DNA of 64,000 nt from Bacillota bacterium. GTDB taxonomy: Bacteria > Bacillota > UBA4882 > UBA8346. Below are positions 35,901 to 45,050 of this stretch, one piece after another. How positions within the stretch are numbered: the stretch's first letter is position 1; each line of letters begins with the position of its first letter. The translations under genes and the position numbers were made by a program. Location of the stretch: the NCBI GenBank assembly GCA_023429995.1, contig JAEZCE010000023.1, positions 107,113 to 171,112 of the forward strand, given 5' to 3'. The notes under the pieces are model-generated. The model had not been told where the DNA came from. It did not search any database and was given only the letters and a program-made list of their open reading frames with translations.

Positions 35901-37154
35901 ATGAGACTAAGATTCGCTTTTTTAGTGGTTTTGGTTTTGGCTCTTCTTGGTTTGGTTTGGGGAGCAACTCAAGCAGTCATGGGAGCCGGGAAGACAGTTG
36001 AACTAAGCGTTTTCATTGATCATCCCCAGTTCAGAGAGATTTATTCCAATTATTTCAATCAATTCGTCAAAAATTATCAAGCTCAGACCGGCACTACGGT
36101 GAAGATTAACTTTGAAACCCCGGCTACCGCAAATTCCCAACAGATTTTACAATCCCGATTCGCTTCAGGGGATGCTCCCGATGTTTTCTTTATTCACCCC
36201 GGCAATACCGGCCCTCAGTACGACCAATCCGGTTATTTGGAAGATTTAAGCAAACAACCGTTTGTGAAGACTTTATATGCGAATGTAAAAAGCATTATTT
36301 CCTATCATGGCAAAGTGAAATGTATGCCTCTGGAGAGTGTTTGGTGGGGTTATGATTATAACAAGGATATCTTTGATAAAGTGGGAATTACTCCGGCGTT
36401 GACGATTTCTCAGCTGAAAACGAATATCGAGAAACTGAAGAACGCAGGTTATACGCCTTTCCTGTTATCTTATAATGAGGACTGGATTCCCCAACTTTTT
36501 AACTCTTTGCTGGTAGGGGCGCTTAACGAAACGAAGTACAAAGGTTTTGTGGGTAGGATGAATAAAGGAACCACATCCTTCTCCGAACTTAAGGAATATT
36601 TTGATATTATCGACTTGGTGAATGCCAATGGTAACACCGATGCCATGGATATCACTTCCTCCGGCGGCGCCGCCCAATTTGCCTCCGGCAAATATGCCAT
36701 GTGGGTTCAGGGACCGTGGATGGCGGAGGAAATCTTAAAGGCGAATCCCAAATTTAACTTGGCTGTCGCTCCGCTTCCAGTCACGGACGACCAAAAACAG
36801 ACCATGATTAATATTTCGGTTTCCAAAGGTTTATCGGTTTATAGCGGATCCAAAAATAAGAAAATTGCTTTTGCATTGTTGAACTACATGCTTGATGCCA
36901 AAGACTCGAATGCTTTGTATCAAAATTTGAAATTTAACCCGGTATCTTCGGTGCATACCTTTAAATATTACCCTTGGGTTGAAACTGCATTGTCCTATGT
37001 GAAAAAGGGAATGGGTTATCAGGATCCCCAGATGCCCAATACGGTAAAACAAGAGGTCGGCCGGCAGCTTCAGCTTTATTATGTTAAAAAAGCAACACGC
37101 GCCGATGTGGTTAAAGCTCTGGATAAAGCATGGAAAGATGGAGTCAATCATTAA
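35901..37154 (+). CDS. Sugar ABC transporter substrate-binding protein
   Basis: A 417-residue extracellular family 1 binding protein. The ATG at 35901 has AAGGAAGGG 6 bases upstream; an upstream frame from 35844 overlaps the operator and is rejected. The signal peptide runs to about ATQA-VMGAG without a lipobox cysteine. FASGDAPDVFFIHPGN and the conserved GKYAMWVQGPW strand fit sugar binders. It is the first gene of the LacI-controlled operon. Confidence 0.9.
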   Translation: MRLRFAFLVVLVLALLGLVWGATQAVMGAGKTVELSVFIDHPQFREIYSNYFNQFVKNYQAQTGTTVKINFETPATANSQQILQSRFASGDAPDVFFIHPGNTGPQYDQSGYLEDLSKQPFVKTLYANVKSIISYHGKVKCMPLESVWWGYDYNKDIFDKVGITPALTISQLKTNIEKLKNAGYTPFLLSYNEDWIPQLFNSLLVGALNETKYKGFVGRMNKGTTSFSELKEYFDIIDLVNANGNTDAMDITSSGGAAQFASGKYAMWVQGPWMAEEILKANPKFNLAVAPLPVTDDQKQTMINISVSKGLSVYSGSKNKKIAFALLNYMLDAKDSNALYQNLKFNPVSSVHTFKYYPWVETALSYVKKGMGYQDPQMPNTVKQEVGRQLQLYYVKKATRADVVKALDKAWKDGVNH

Positions 37155-37173
37155 TTGACTGTCTTATTTTGAG

Positions 37174-37201
37174 GCATTGGCGCGTATTCGCACGCCAATG
37201 C
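37174..37201 (+). promoter_or_regulatory. Intercistronic stem-loop between binding protein and permease genes
   Basis: GCATTGGCG and CGCCAATGC form a perfect 9-bp stem with a 10-base loop in the 78-base gap before the first permease. No T tract follows. The likely role is mRNA protection or partial attenuation, as at 3393 and 46453. Confidence 0.6.
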
Positions 37202-37232
37202 TATTTATTTTAAGATAACGGAGGGTTGAAGC

Positions 37233-38123
37233 ATGTCCGTAAAGTACAACGCCCAGAGCCGGCGCTCTTTTTTCATTTTTGTAATGCCGGCATTCCTTTT
37301 CTTTTTGGTGTTCATGGCCCTGCCAATGGTGGGGTCTTTGATATATAGCTTTACAAACTGGAATGGAATCGCGCCATTTTTTAAGTTTGTCAATTTCCGG
37401 AATTATATCGAGATCTTCACCGAAGATGACCGTTTTAAAAGCGCCACTCTTTTTACATTGAATTTCACCCTGGTCATGGTATTGCTCCAAAATGGCCTGG
37501 CTTTACTGATGGCCAACTTAATCGCCAATTTAAAAGCGACCCGGAAGGTTTTTCAAACTGTTTTTTTCCTCCCGAATATGATCAGCGCCATCGTTGGGGC
37601 TTATATGTTAAAGTTCATTTTTTTAAAAGTGTTCCCCGAATTGGGTAAGCATTTCAGTTGGGTTGGTTTTTTGAACCAACAATGGATGGCCGCTCCTTTT
37701 TTTGCCTTTTGGGCGATTGTATTGGTTTCGTTATGGGTGGGTCTGGGATATGTCATCATTATTTACCTTGCGGCATTAGCAACGATTCCGAAGGAAATGG
37801 AAGATCAGGTCTTATTAGACGGCCCCGGGCCGATGCAAAAATTTCTCAGGGTGACTTTTCCCATGATTATGCCGGCCGTAACGATTTGCACTTTTTTGAC
37901 CATCAATAATTCATTGAAGGCTTTTGATTTGATTTTTGGCTTGACCAATGGTGGACCCGGTTGGTCGACAGCCTCGATTAGCTTGAACCTTTTCTATGAT
38001 GCGTTCAGCACTACAATGAGAATGGGGTATAGTTGCGCCAAGGCAATCATTTTATTTATCATGATTCTAACGGTATCATTGCTTCAAATCAATCTGATGA
38101 AAAAGAGAGAGGTGGAGCTATGA
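37233..38123 (+). CDS. Sugar ABC transporter permease, MalF type
   Basis: A 296-residue permease, six membrane segments, with the coupling loop PKEMEDQVLLDGPGPMQKFL followed by RVTFPMIMPA. A good ACGGAGG site precedes the ATG. It overlaps the next permease by 4 bases (ATGA). There is no ATPase gene in the operon, so a shared ATPase elsewhere is needed. Confidence 0.92.
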   Translation: MSVKYNAQSRRSFFIFVMPAFLFFLVFMALPMVGSLIYSFTNWNGIAPFFKFVNFRNYIEIFTEDDRFKSATLFTLNFTLVMVLLQNGLALLMANLIANLKATRKVFQTVFFLPNMISAIVGAYMLKFIFLKVFPELGKHFSWVGFLNQQWMAAPFFAFWAIVLVSLWVGLGYVIIIYLAALATIPKEMEDQVLLDGPGPMQKFLRVTFPMIMPAVTICTFLTINNSLKAFDLIFGLTNGGPGWSTASISLNLFYDAFSTTMRMGYSCAKAIILFIMILTVSLLQINLMKKREVEL

Positions 38124-38977
38124 GCCCGGTCAATTCATTATTAGCCGCCAAGCGATGGGTTTTTAACGGGCGATCTTTGAGTTTGCTATTTTTATTTTGC
38201 GCCGGCGTCTTGGTTCTTTTCCCTTTATTGATGGCTTTCGTTAATTCTTTTAAGACAACCGCCGAAATGAACCAAAATGTGTTGGCTCTGCCGAAAGTAG
38301 TTAATTTAAACAATTATTTTACCGCTTTTGAGTCGATGCGGTTTTTGAGATCGATGTTGAATACCTTTGTGATCACGGTCGGCAGTACCTTTGGGATTGT
38401 AATCCTCAGTTCGATGGCGGGTTACAAACTATCCCGAACTAAAACCGTTCTCAGTAATGTAATCTTCTTTTTAATTATTTCTTCGATGATGATTCCCTTT
38501 TCGGTGATTATGATTCCACTGGTTAAAGTATCGGCGCAATTGCATATCCTTAACCGGATTTGGGGCGTCATTCTGGTTTATATCGGAGTTGGCATCAACC
38601 TGCCAATCTTTCTTTATCACGGTTTTGTGAAAACCATCCCCCAAGAGATCGAAGAGGCGGCGCTGATCGATGGCGCCAGCGACTGGCAGTCATTTCGAAA
38701 GATTATCTTACCGATGCTGCAGCCCATCAATATTACGGTTGCATTACTGCAGATTATCTGGATTTGGAACGACTTCCTGTTGCCCTTGGTATATATCTCC
38801 AACCCGAACAATTATACCTTGATCTTATCCACCCAGTCGTTCTATACGTTGTATAGCACTTCTTGGGAGCTGATCCTGGCCGGTAACTTCATGGCGGTCA
38901 TTCCGGTTATCGCCGTTTATTTAATCTTCCAGAAAAATATTCAGGAAGGCATTGCTACCGGAGCCCTGAAAGGGTGA
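38120..38977 (+). CDS. Sugar ABC transporter permease, MalG type
   Basis: A 285-residue permease with the EAA loop QEIEEAALIDGASDWQSFRK and the usual C-terminus FQKNIQEGIATGALKG. The ATG at 38120 has GAGGTGGAG upstream and overlaps the stop of the partner permease. A longer frame starting at 38033 is an artefact of overlap. Confidence 0.93.
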   Translation: MSPVNSLLAAKRWVFNGRSLSLLFLFCAGVLVLFPLLMAFVNSFKTTAEMNQNVLALPKVVNLNNYFTAFESMRFLRSMLNTFVITVGSTFGIVILSSMAGYKLSRTKTVLSNVIFFLIISSMMIPFSVIMIPLVKVSAQLHILNRIWGVILVYIGVGINLPIFLYHGFVKTIPQEIEEAALIDGASDWQSFRKIILPMLQPINITVALLQIIWIWNDFLLPLVYISNPNNYTLILSTQSFYTLYSTSWELILAGNFMAVIPVIAVYLIFQKNIQEGIATGALKG

Positions 38978-39033
38978 AAGCGAATCACCGGTTCAATAAC
39001 AACCCTTAAGGATAAATGGAAAAATAAAAGCAA

Positions 39034-39072
39034 AAGGGGCTGTCTTGATTTACTTTTGGGACAGCCTCCTTT
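39034..39072 (+). terminator. Terminator of the LacI-controlled sugar operon
   Basis: AGGGGCTGTC and GGGACAGCCTCCT form a stem with core GGCTGTC/GACAGCC, 60 bases after the last permease, followed by TTTATA. The core is shared with hairpins at 14249 and 53689. Confidence 0.7.
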
Positions 39073-39152
39073 ATATGGATTGAAGGAGCGCGGGAGAAGT
39101 GCTAAAATTAAAACATCAATAGCAAGTTATTATAAAGGGGGTAGTGTTTATA

Positions 39153-39428
39153 ATGACTGAAAAAGAAATTTTAGAACTATTATTACAGAAAGTAAATGAA
39201 CAAGGCGAAAGTTTAAAAGAACATACCGCAATTTTGTATGAACATAGCGAGATTCTTCGCGCCGTTCGGGACGCTCAAGAATTCCAAAAAGCAGAAATCG
39301 ACCGCTTAAACATTACCACATCCCATATCGAAGGCGAGCTGGAACGAATTGCCGGAGATGTTACTTTTCTAGTCCGCAAAGCCGCCGAACATGAAGACGC
39401 TATTCGGGAATTAAAGCGGGTGAAGTAA
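39153..39428 (+). CDS. Small coiled-coil protein (91 aa)
   Basis: A charged, all-helical protein: TEKEILELLLQKVNEQG, then heptads through IDRLNITTSHIEGELERIAG to RELKRVK. AAAGGGGGT lies 10 bases before the ATG at 39153; a GTG at 39144 is too close to that site. It has no cysteines or membrane segment. Similar small coiled-coil proteins are common and of unknown role in Bacillota. It is isolated between the sugar-operon terminator and a convergent SH3 gene. Confidence 0.75.
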   Translation: MTEKEILELLLQKVNEQGESLKEHTAILYEHSEILRAVRDAQEFQKAEIDRLNITTSHIEGELERIAGDVTFLVRKAAEHEDAIRELKRVK

Positions 39429-39456
39429 GGCAATCGTATTTCGAATTCTTCTTTTG

Positions 39457-39545
39457 TTAATGAAGTTCATCCCCATTAACAAATAGATCATAATCCTCGT
39501 TATCTTCCTCGCCCGCGTCCTTTTCTGTGATTGGACATCTAACGA
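39457..39545 (-). pseudogene. Start-less acidic reading frame, possible decayed small protein
   Basis: On the minus strand a frame reads RCPITEKDAGEEDNEDYDLF and ends VNGDELH before a stop at 39457. Its composition looks coding, but no ATG, GTG or TTG opens it. It could be the relic of a small cysteine-rich protein. Weakly supported. Confidence 0.25.
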
Positions 39546-39563
39546 CCCTAGGACTATTAAGAG

Positions 39564-40322
39564 TTATTCTTGAATAATATCTTGGGTTTGTGCAGGTGAA
39601 ACACTGCCATCATCATTATCATTATCATTATCATTGTCATTATCGGTATCAGCAGCGGCTGGTTGATCTGCCGGAGCGGATTTGGCCGGATATTTTTGCA
39701 GGATCTTCACGGCAAAATAGTTACTGGGAAAAGGCAGGCCGGATACAATTTTCGCCATCTCCTCATGCGTCATGGTCTTTTCTTTGCCGCGTAAAGCTTT
39801 GTTCAGTAATACGGCGGTTACAATATCTTCTTTTGCTTTACGGGTTGCGACTCGTTCAATCCAGCCGCCTTTGGTCCGATTTTCACCGGTGGCTCGAATC
39901 CACGATCCTTTTTCTTCGTCAACAGCCACAATATTTAACATTTCAAAAGCGCTGTTGGAATCGGCCAATAAGTCGGGGCGCTTATAAATTTTAACCGTCC
40001 GGTGCACCACGGCGACATAAGCTCCCTGAACCAAACACCAGGTACTGACGAATCCTTCGGTGCCATCGGAGAGCTTTACTTTAACATATTCGATTTTGGG
40101 ATCCTTGGGATCTTTTTTGGGGCCGCTCGCAAGGATTACGGTTTCCCCCACCGACAAAGAGGAAAGCCATTTGCTGGTTTGGTTAGCCTCGGCGCGAATG
40201 GAGGCGGGAACAACGCAAACACCGTTTTTGGAGTAGTCTTCTTTCTCGTCTTTTCCAAAGACAGCGGTCGAACCAAGCAAAAAAACAATTGCCAATCCAA
40301 GCCATAAAGTTTTCAGTTTCAA
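39564..40322 (-). CDS. Exported SH3-domain protein with acidic repeat tail
   Basis: A 252-residue protein. A signal peptide of about 23 residues ends AVFG-KDEK. Two bacterial SH3-like segments follow, around residues 35-97 (IRAEANQTSKWLSSLSVGET, then GTEGFVSTWCLVQG) and 98-160 (VKIYKRPDLLADS, GSWIRATGENRTKGGWI). The C-terminus has an acidic TDNDNDNDNDDG stretch encoded by a hexanucleotide repeat. It is probably cell-wall associated; the function is unknown. Confidence 0.8.
   Translation of the reverse strand: MKLKTLWLGLAIVFLLGSTAVFGKDEKEDYSKNGVCVVPASIRAEANQTSKWLSSLSVGETVILASGPKKDPKDPKIEYVKVKLSDGTEGFVSTWCLVQGAYVAVVHRTVKIYKRPDLLADSNSAFEMLNIVAVDEEKGSWIRATGENRTKGGWIERVATRKAKEDIVTAVLLNKALRGKEKTMTHEEMAKIVSGLPFPSNYFAVKILQKYPAKSAPADQPAAADTDNDNDNDNDNDDGSVSPAQTQDIIQE
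39614..39643 (-). repeat. Hexanucleotide microsatellite inside the SH3-protein gene
   Basis: Five tandem CATTAT units (one with G) encode alternating D and N on the minus strand. Gain or loss of units keeps frame and would change the length of the acidic tail. Confidence 0.75.
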
Positions 40323-40507
40323 TTGAATCGTCCTTTCTATAATGAATACTTCTCTAAGAAATAATAATATTATATCATTAAAAAATCTAGGTTTTTATCA
40401 AAATTTTACTCAAAATGCTTTGAATTAAAAATTATGTCACGCAGGGATTCATGGAGAACCAGGGAATAATATTATGGAAATTCCTATAAGAACTTGGCGT
40501 TTTGAGA

Positions 40508-40665
40508 GAGTATCTTCCCCATTTCTGATTTCCGTTTATTTGCGATACGCTCTACTAGTAAAACGTTCTCTAAATAACTACTCAATGATTGTGAACGTTT
40601 TACTTAAGTAGGGAGTATCTTCCCCATTTCTGATTACCATTTATTTAGGATACCCTCTACCAGTT
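40508..40665. repeat. Direct repeat pair flanking an inverted repeat
   Basis: A segment of about 53 bases starting GAGTATCTTCCCCATTTCTG occurs at 40508-40560 and again at 40613-40665 with about 7-8 differences. Between them TAAAACGTTC (40559-40568) and GAACGTTTTA (40593-40602) are perfect reverse complements. The block is directly upstream of the YesN-type regulator gene. It occupies most of the 393-base gap 40323-40715, in which no gene is seen. Confidence 0.75.
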
Positions 40666-40715
40666 GCCGTTGGGAATGGATGCTTTGATTTGAATGTTGA
40701 AATGAGGAATTTTGG

Positions 40716-42002
40716 GTGTTGACAATTTTGGTGGTTGATGATGAATACTTGGTAAGAATGGGAATCCGTGAGACGATTGCCTGGGAAGATCATGGCTTTA
40801 CAATAGTCGGAGAAGCCTCCAACGGGAAAGAGGGTTTGCAGCTTGCGAGGACTCATCGTCCGGATATCATTATTACCGACATCCGGATGCCTTTTATGGA
40901 CGGTTTGGAGTTTATGGCCAAACTCAAAGAGGAGGGACTGGACTCACGCATTATCGTACTCAGTGGTTATGGGGAGTTTGATTATGCCAGGGTGGCAATA
41001 GAAAACGGAGCTGTCTCCTATCTTTTAAAACCCATTGAAAATAGACAACTCATTGAAACCATCACCAAAGTCGGGGAAAAAATTACGAGTGCTCGAAACA
41101 CCCTGGAATATTATCAACAATTGCAAATTGAACTGCCGGCCATAAAAAAACAATTTCTAATCGATTTAATTAACGGGGATCTTACCGCAGCCGCTGATAT
41201 TCAGGCTAAAATGACTTTATTGCAGCTGCCGTTGAATGTAGAGGGCACTAACCTGATAGTTGTCATTAAGCTTGATGAATATAAAATGCTCACCCAAAAA
41301 ATGTCTACGCAGACTTTAGACAAATTTCGGGAGATGATTTTTCATCATGCCAATCAAAGTTTGATGAAGGAGAATGACAATTTTCAAGGTTTGAACTTCG
41401 AAAAGAATCCAGGGGAATGGGTTGTTATTGTCCAGAGCCGTTCCGTCGAGGATCCGGTGACGGTTCTTAAGGAAAATTGCAAAGAACTGCTCACCAGATT
41501 CAAAGATGTTGAAGAAGCCGAAATTTCGAATCCGACTTTTTCTATCGGCATTAGTAATCCTCATCCTTCCATCCTGGAAATCAATAGCTCCTATCAGGAA
41601 GCTATAGCGGCTGCCGGTAATAAATTTATACCCGGTAACAACAGTGTGTTTGCTTTTACCGATAATGGAGTAGCTGATTGCCATGTTGAAATCAAGAAGG
41701 CAATTTCTTACATCCACGCTCATTATGGCGAAAATAACATCACCGCCGAAACGGCAGCCAGAGAATTGTTCATCAGTCCGTCCCATTTAATGCATCTTTT
41801 TAAAGCCGAATTGGGAAAAACCTTTAACGATTCCCTGGTCGACTATCGGATTGAAATGGCCAAAGAACTGTTAAAGGATCCTCAATACCGTATTTACGAG
41901 ATCTGTCAAAAAGTCGGGTATACAGATACCAAGTATTTCAGTCAGTTATTTAAAAAGATTACCGGCATGAGCCCGAAAGATTATGTCAAAACGATTTTCT
42001 AA
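40716..42002 (+). CDS. YesN-type response regulator with AraC DNA-binding domain
   Basis: A 428-residue regulator starting at GTG, with TGAGGAA 8 bases upstream. The receiver domain has the acidic pocket VVDDE, phosphoacceptor D55 in ITDIRMP and K in LLKPI. A linker of about 190 residues follows, then an AraC-type pair of helix-turn-helix motifs (NITAETAARELFISPSHLMH; YEICQKVGYTDTKYFSQLFK). It lies 12 bases before its histidine kinase and presumably activates the downstream sugar operon at 45051. Confidence 0.94.
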   Translation: MLTILVVDDEYLVRMGIRETIAWEDHGFTIVGEASNGKEGLQLARTHRPDIIITDIRMPFMDGLEFMAKLKEEGLDSRIIVLSGYGEFDYARVAIENGAVSYLLKPIENRQLIETITKVGEKITSARNTLEYYQQLQIELPAIKKQFLIDLINGDLTAAADIQAKMTLLQLPLNVEGTNLIVVIKLDEYKMLTQKMSTQTLDKFREMIFHHANQSLMKENDNFQGLNFEKNPGEWVVIVQSRSVEDPVTVLKENCKELLTRFKDVEEAEISNPTFSIGISNPHPSILEINSSYQEAIAAAGNKFIPGNNSVFAFTDNGVADCHVEIKKAISYIHAHYGENNITAETAARELFISPSHLMHLFKAELGKTFNDSLVDYRIEMAKELLKDPQYRIYEICQKVGYTDTKYFSQLFKKITGMSPKDYVKTIF

Positions 42003-42014
42003 GGGACCCCAATA

Positions 42015-43769
42015 ATGGATAAAATCATTCGATTTCTGCGTAAATTTCAGATTAAAAGACGGCTGGCTTTTTTTTTGCTGCTGGGCTTGTTAGTTACCTC
42101 CAATTGCATTTTTATCGGTTCGAAACTGATAGCCCAGGCGTTAATCAAGAATTATTTATATCATTACGTAGAGCTCACTCAAACGGAAACCGTTTCCAGT
42201 CTGGAAATGATCATCGATGAGGTCAATATGTTAGCGGTCAGGCTTACTGAGGACCGCTACATTTACCGTTTGTTTGACAACCGGCAACTGTCCCGCTCCG
42301 AGCGGGAACAGCGACTCCGACAGGAACTGGATAAGCAGTTGATCCATAAAGATGTGGTAGGAGGCATTTTTATTGTCACCAGTTCCCGCGAAATTTACAA
42401 ATATACTACGAATGTTCCCGATTTACCTTTACCGGAAGAACAGTATGGAAGGGAAATGCAATCCAATAAAATAACGGTATGGGGGCCGGTTTTAAAAGAC
42501 CGGAATCATCATTCCTATATTGTGGTAGGGCGGAAATTCCGGAATTTCGTCACCGGAGAAACTATTGGCTCCCTGGTGATTTATATCCGGGAATCGGCCC
42601 TTTATGAGATTTACCGGAAAATTGTCCCCAGTTGGGGAGGGTATTCTTTTATTCTGGCCAATGATGAATATATCATTTCTCATCCGGAGAAAAACAAAAT
42701 CGGGAACATCGTCTTCGATTCCACAGTCTTTCATTCCTCAAAAAATTTTGATTATAAAATCGTAAAGTACAACCAAAAAAAGTCCATTATTGCAGTTCAC
42801 CGGTTAACCAGCCGGCTGGAAAACCTAGGCGTCAATTGGAAGATCATTAGTGTTGTGTCGGAGAAAAAACTATTTGGAATCATCTCGGAAATAAACAGTA
42901 TTGTCTTAAATATCGAGATTATCATTTCGATAATTGCCATTTTTTTGGCGATGTATATATCTTTTAATATCACCAGACCCCTGGCAAAGTTGAAAAACAA
43001 GCTGGACTTGATTGGGAAAGGAAAACCGAGTCTGTTATTTTCTGAAAAAGCCAATGATGAAATTGAATTGTTGGAGCAAAGTTTCAACAATATGGTGTTA
43101 CGAATCGAGGAACTGATCCAAAAAAATAACTTGGAAAAGGAAAAACAGCGAGAATTGGAATTAACCGCATTACAGGCTCAAATTAATCCGCATTTTGTCT
43201 ATAATACCCTTGACGCCATCGCTTGGATTGCCAAGTTAAAGAAACAAGGAGATATTGAGAGGATGGTCATGGCGTTAGCCACTTTTTTCCGGATTAGTTT
43301 GCATAAAGGCGATAAATTTATCACCCTGGCGGAAGAGATTCAGCTGGTGGAAAGTTTCGTGAGTATTGAACAATTACGTTTTCCGGACAAGGTTGAGATT
43401 ACTTATGATATACCCGAAGAAATTAAAAATTGTTTGATCCCAAAGATCATTTTGCAACCTTTAGTGGAAAACGCGATCAAACACGGAATTAGCTTGAAAG
43501 AGGGTCAAGGGCATATTCGAATCAGCGGCTACCGGACCGGTGGCGATTTAAAATTGGAAGTTCAAGATGATGGTGTGGGCTTTAAACTTGATACCGCCAA
43601 TCGTAGAACGGTTAATAAGACGATTCAGCCAAGCGGGTATGGATTAAGAAATGTTGATGAGCGGATCAGGCTGGAATATGGGCCTGGTTACGGAGTTGAT
43701 TTGAAGAGTGAAAGAAATAAGGGTACCATCGTAACCCTAACTTTAAAAGTCCGTAAACAGAGTAAATGA
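42015..43769 (+). CDS. YesM-type sensor histidine kinase
   Basis: A 584-residue membrane kinase. There is a membrane segment at about 18-40, an extracellular dCache-like sensor of some 250 residues and a second segment near 295-318, followed by a HAMP domain. The His_kinase region has H393 in INPHFVYNTLDAI, and the HATPase N-box is LVENAIKHG with a G box at DDGVGF. It pairs with the YesN gene upstream and probably senses an extracellular sugar or its binding protein. Confidence 0.93.
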   Translation: MDKIIRFLRKFQIKRRLAFFLLLGLLVTSNCIFIGSKLIAQALIKNYLYHYVELTQTETVSSLEMIIDEVNMLAVRLTEDRYIYRLFDNRQLSRSEREQRLRQELDKQLIHKDVVGGIFIVTSSREIYKYTTNVPDLPLPEEQYGREMQSNKITVWGPVLKDRNHHSYIVVGRKFRNFVTGETIGSLVIYIRESALYEIYRKIVPSWGGYSFILANDEYIISHPEKNKIGNIVFDSTVFHSSKNFDYKIVKYNQKKSIIAVHRLTSRLENLGVNWKIISVVSEKKLFGIISEINSIVLNIEIIISIIAIFLAMYISFNITRPLAKLKNKLDLIGKGKPSLLFSEKANDEIELLEQSFNNMVLRIEELIQKNNLEKEKQRELELTALQAQINPHFVYNTLDAIAWIAKLKKQGDIERMVMALATFFRISLHKGDKFITLAEEIQLVESFVSIEQLRFPDKVEITYDIPEEIKNCLIPKIILQPLVENAIKHGISLKEGQGHIRISGYRTGGDLKLEVQDDGVGFKLDTANRRTVNKTIQPSGYGLRNVDERIRLEYGPGYGVDLKSERNKGTIVTLTLKVRKQSK

Positions 43770-43853
43770 AGTGTTGCCAATTCACTGCCATGCGGATTCT
43801 CTATTTCTGACCCCTGGAGTTATCAAGGTAAGGATTTCATGGATCAGGGAAGA

Positions 43854-44861
43854 CTATATTTTAGTAAACTTCTGCATTTTGGAATATAGTTCGCCTAACG
43901 GAGAAGAAATACTTCTGGCCATGGCCAAACCCAAGTAAATGACTCCCATGATTAAGAAAGCATTGATCAATAACAGAAATAAAGATAGTTTGTTGATTTG
44001 GCTTAAAATATTCGTCAAGGGTATGACTCTGATTACAAAATCCAATGAATGGGGTATCGGGTAGAAGATAATGATGTTTTGTCTGTTTTTCGTTTTAAAG
44101 TAGTTGGTCTTTGCATTCAGTCTGTCCAGAATTTCTTTTTTTTCAGGGGTTGTTAATCCTTTACCGTGATGTGTTCCCAAAATGCCCCGCCGGTTTGAAT
44201 AAAGAAAAGTATTGGCCTGAAATTTATCGCTGGGAAAATGGTCGTATAAAGAATCGATGGCAATATCGGTCATCAGTAAACCGATTAACGAACCCTCAGG
44301 GGTATATATTTTTTGTACAAAGGTAAAAACACCGCTATAGAGATGGAGATTCAAAGTGAGATCCGTAATCCAGTAATCCCGCTGAAATCTATCGTGCCAG
44401 AGGCTTTTTTCCGATTTATGAATGAACTTCGCGATGACCGGGTCTTTTAAAATCTGTTTTAAGTCTGGAGTCGAGTTGGCTGTATTGTTGGAAGGATTGG
44501 AAGGATAAAAAATTCCGTTCATTCCATACAATGCCAGGCCGGTGATGTTTAAATTGGAAGCTTGAATTTCATTGAGCTTATCAATGGTTTTAAGAAACTC
44601 GACGCTGTTTACATGGGCTTGCCTTAAAGTATGGATAATTTCCGGATCGTTGGCCAGTAATTTGGAAGACTCGGTCGTTAACTCCAGAAACAAATCGAAG
44701 TTGTTTTTTTGTTGCATGGCGGATTGGATAGCCAGTGGGATAAAGCTATTTAAAATGTTTTTCCGGATAATGACATAGGTGACAATACTTGATAAGATCA
44801 TACAAAAAGAGATGGTTATAACGATGGTTAGGACTATCTTTTTTTCTATTTTTTGAAACAA
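43854..44861 (-). CDS. Kinase-less dCache sensor membrane protein
   Basis: A 335-residue protein starting at TTG with AAGGGG 6 bases upstream. A membrane segment at about 10-32 is followed by an extracellular sensor domain (YSNRRGILGTHHGKG, IFYPIPHSLDFVIRVIP), a second segment near 295-318 and the first turns of a HAMP domain (SISSPLGELYSKMQKF). It then stops. The N-terminal plan is that of a YesM-like kinase or chemoreceptor, but no output domain remains. Either a truncated kinase gene or a stand-alone sensor. It lies between the YesMN pair and the ABC operon, pointing at the kinase gene. Confidence 0.75.
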   Translation of the reverse strand: MFQKIEKKIVLTIVITISFCMILSSIVTYVIIRKNILNSFIPLAIQSAMQQKNNFDLFLELTTESSKLLANDPEIIHTLRQAHVNSVEFLKTIDKLNEIQASNLNITGLALYGMNGIFYPSNPSNNTANSTPDLKQILKDPVIAKFIHKSEKSLWHDRFQRDYWITDLTLNLHLYSGVFTFVQKIYTPEGSLIGLLMTDIAIDSLYDHFPSDKFQANTFLYSNRRGILGTHHGKGLTTPEKKEILDRLNAKTNYFKTKNRQNIIIFYPIPHSLDFVIRVIPLTNILSQINKLSLFLLLINAFLIMGVIYLGLAMARSISSPLGELYSKMQKFTKI

Positions 44862-45050
44862 AACATCCCCTTCTTTTGCCAGCCATAGCTAAAGCTATTG
44901 TAACACAAAAGTCACTCTTATTTAATAAGCAGTTTAACAAACCATTTTAGCAGTGTAGCAACCTTCTATTTTAAAAATATTCAAGTTATAATCAAATCAT
45001 TGAGGCAAAGGGCATTCATACTAGAAAAAATAAAAAAAGGGGGAGTTAAA

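Noticed and set aside
40591..40604. Catabolite-control (cre) site in TGTGAACGTTTTAC
   Set aside because: Matches only 12 of 14 consensus positions and misses the terminal CA; kept only as part of the repeat block.
41316..41786. 156-codon minus-strand frame
   Set aside because: Antisense to the YesN regulator, with no start signal.
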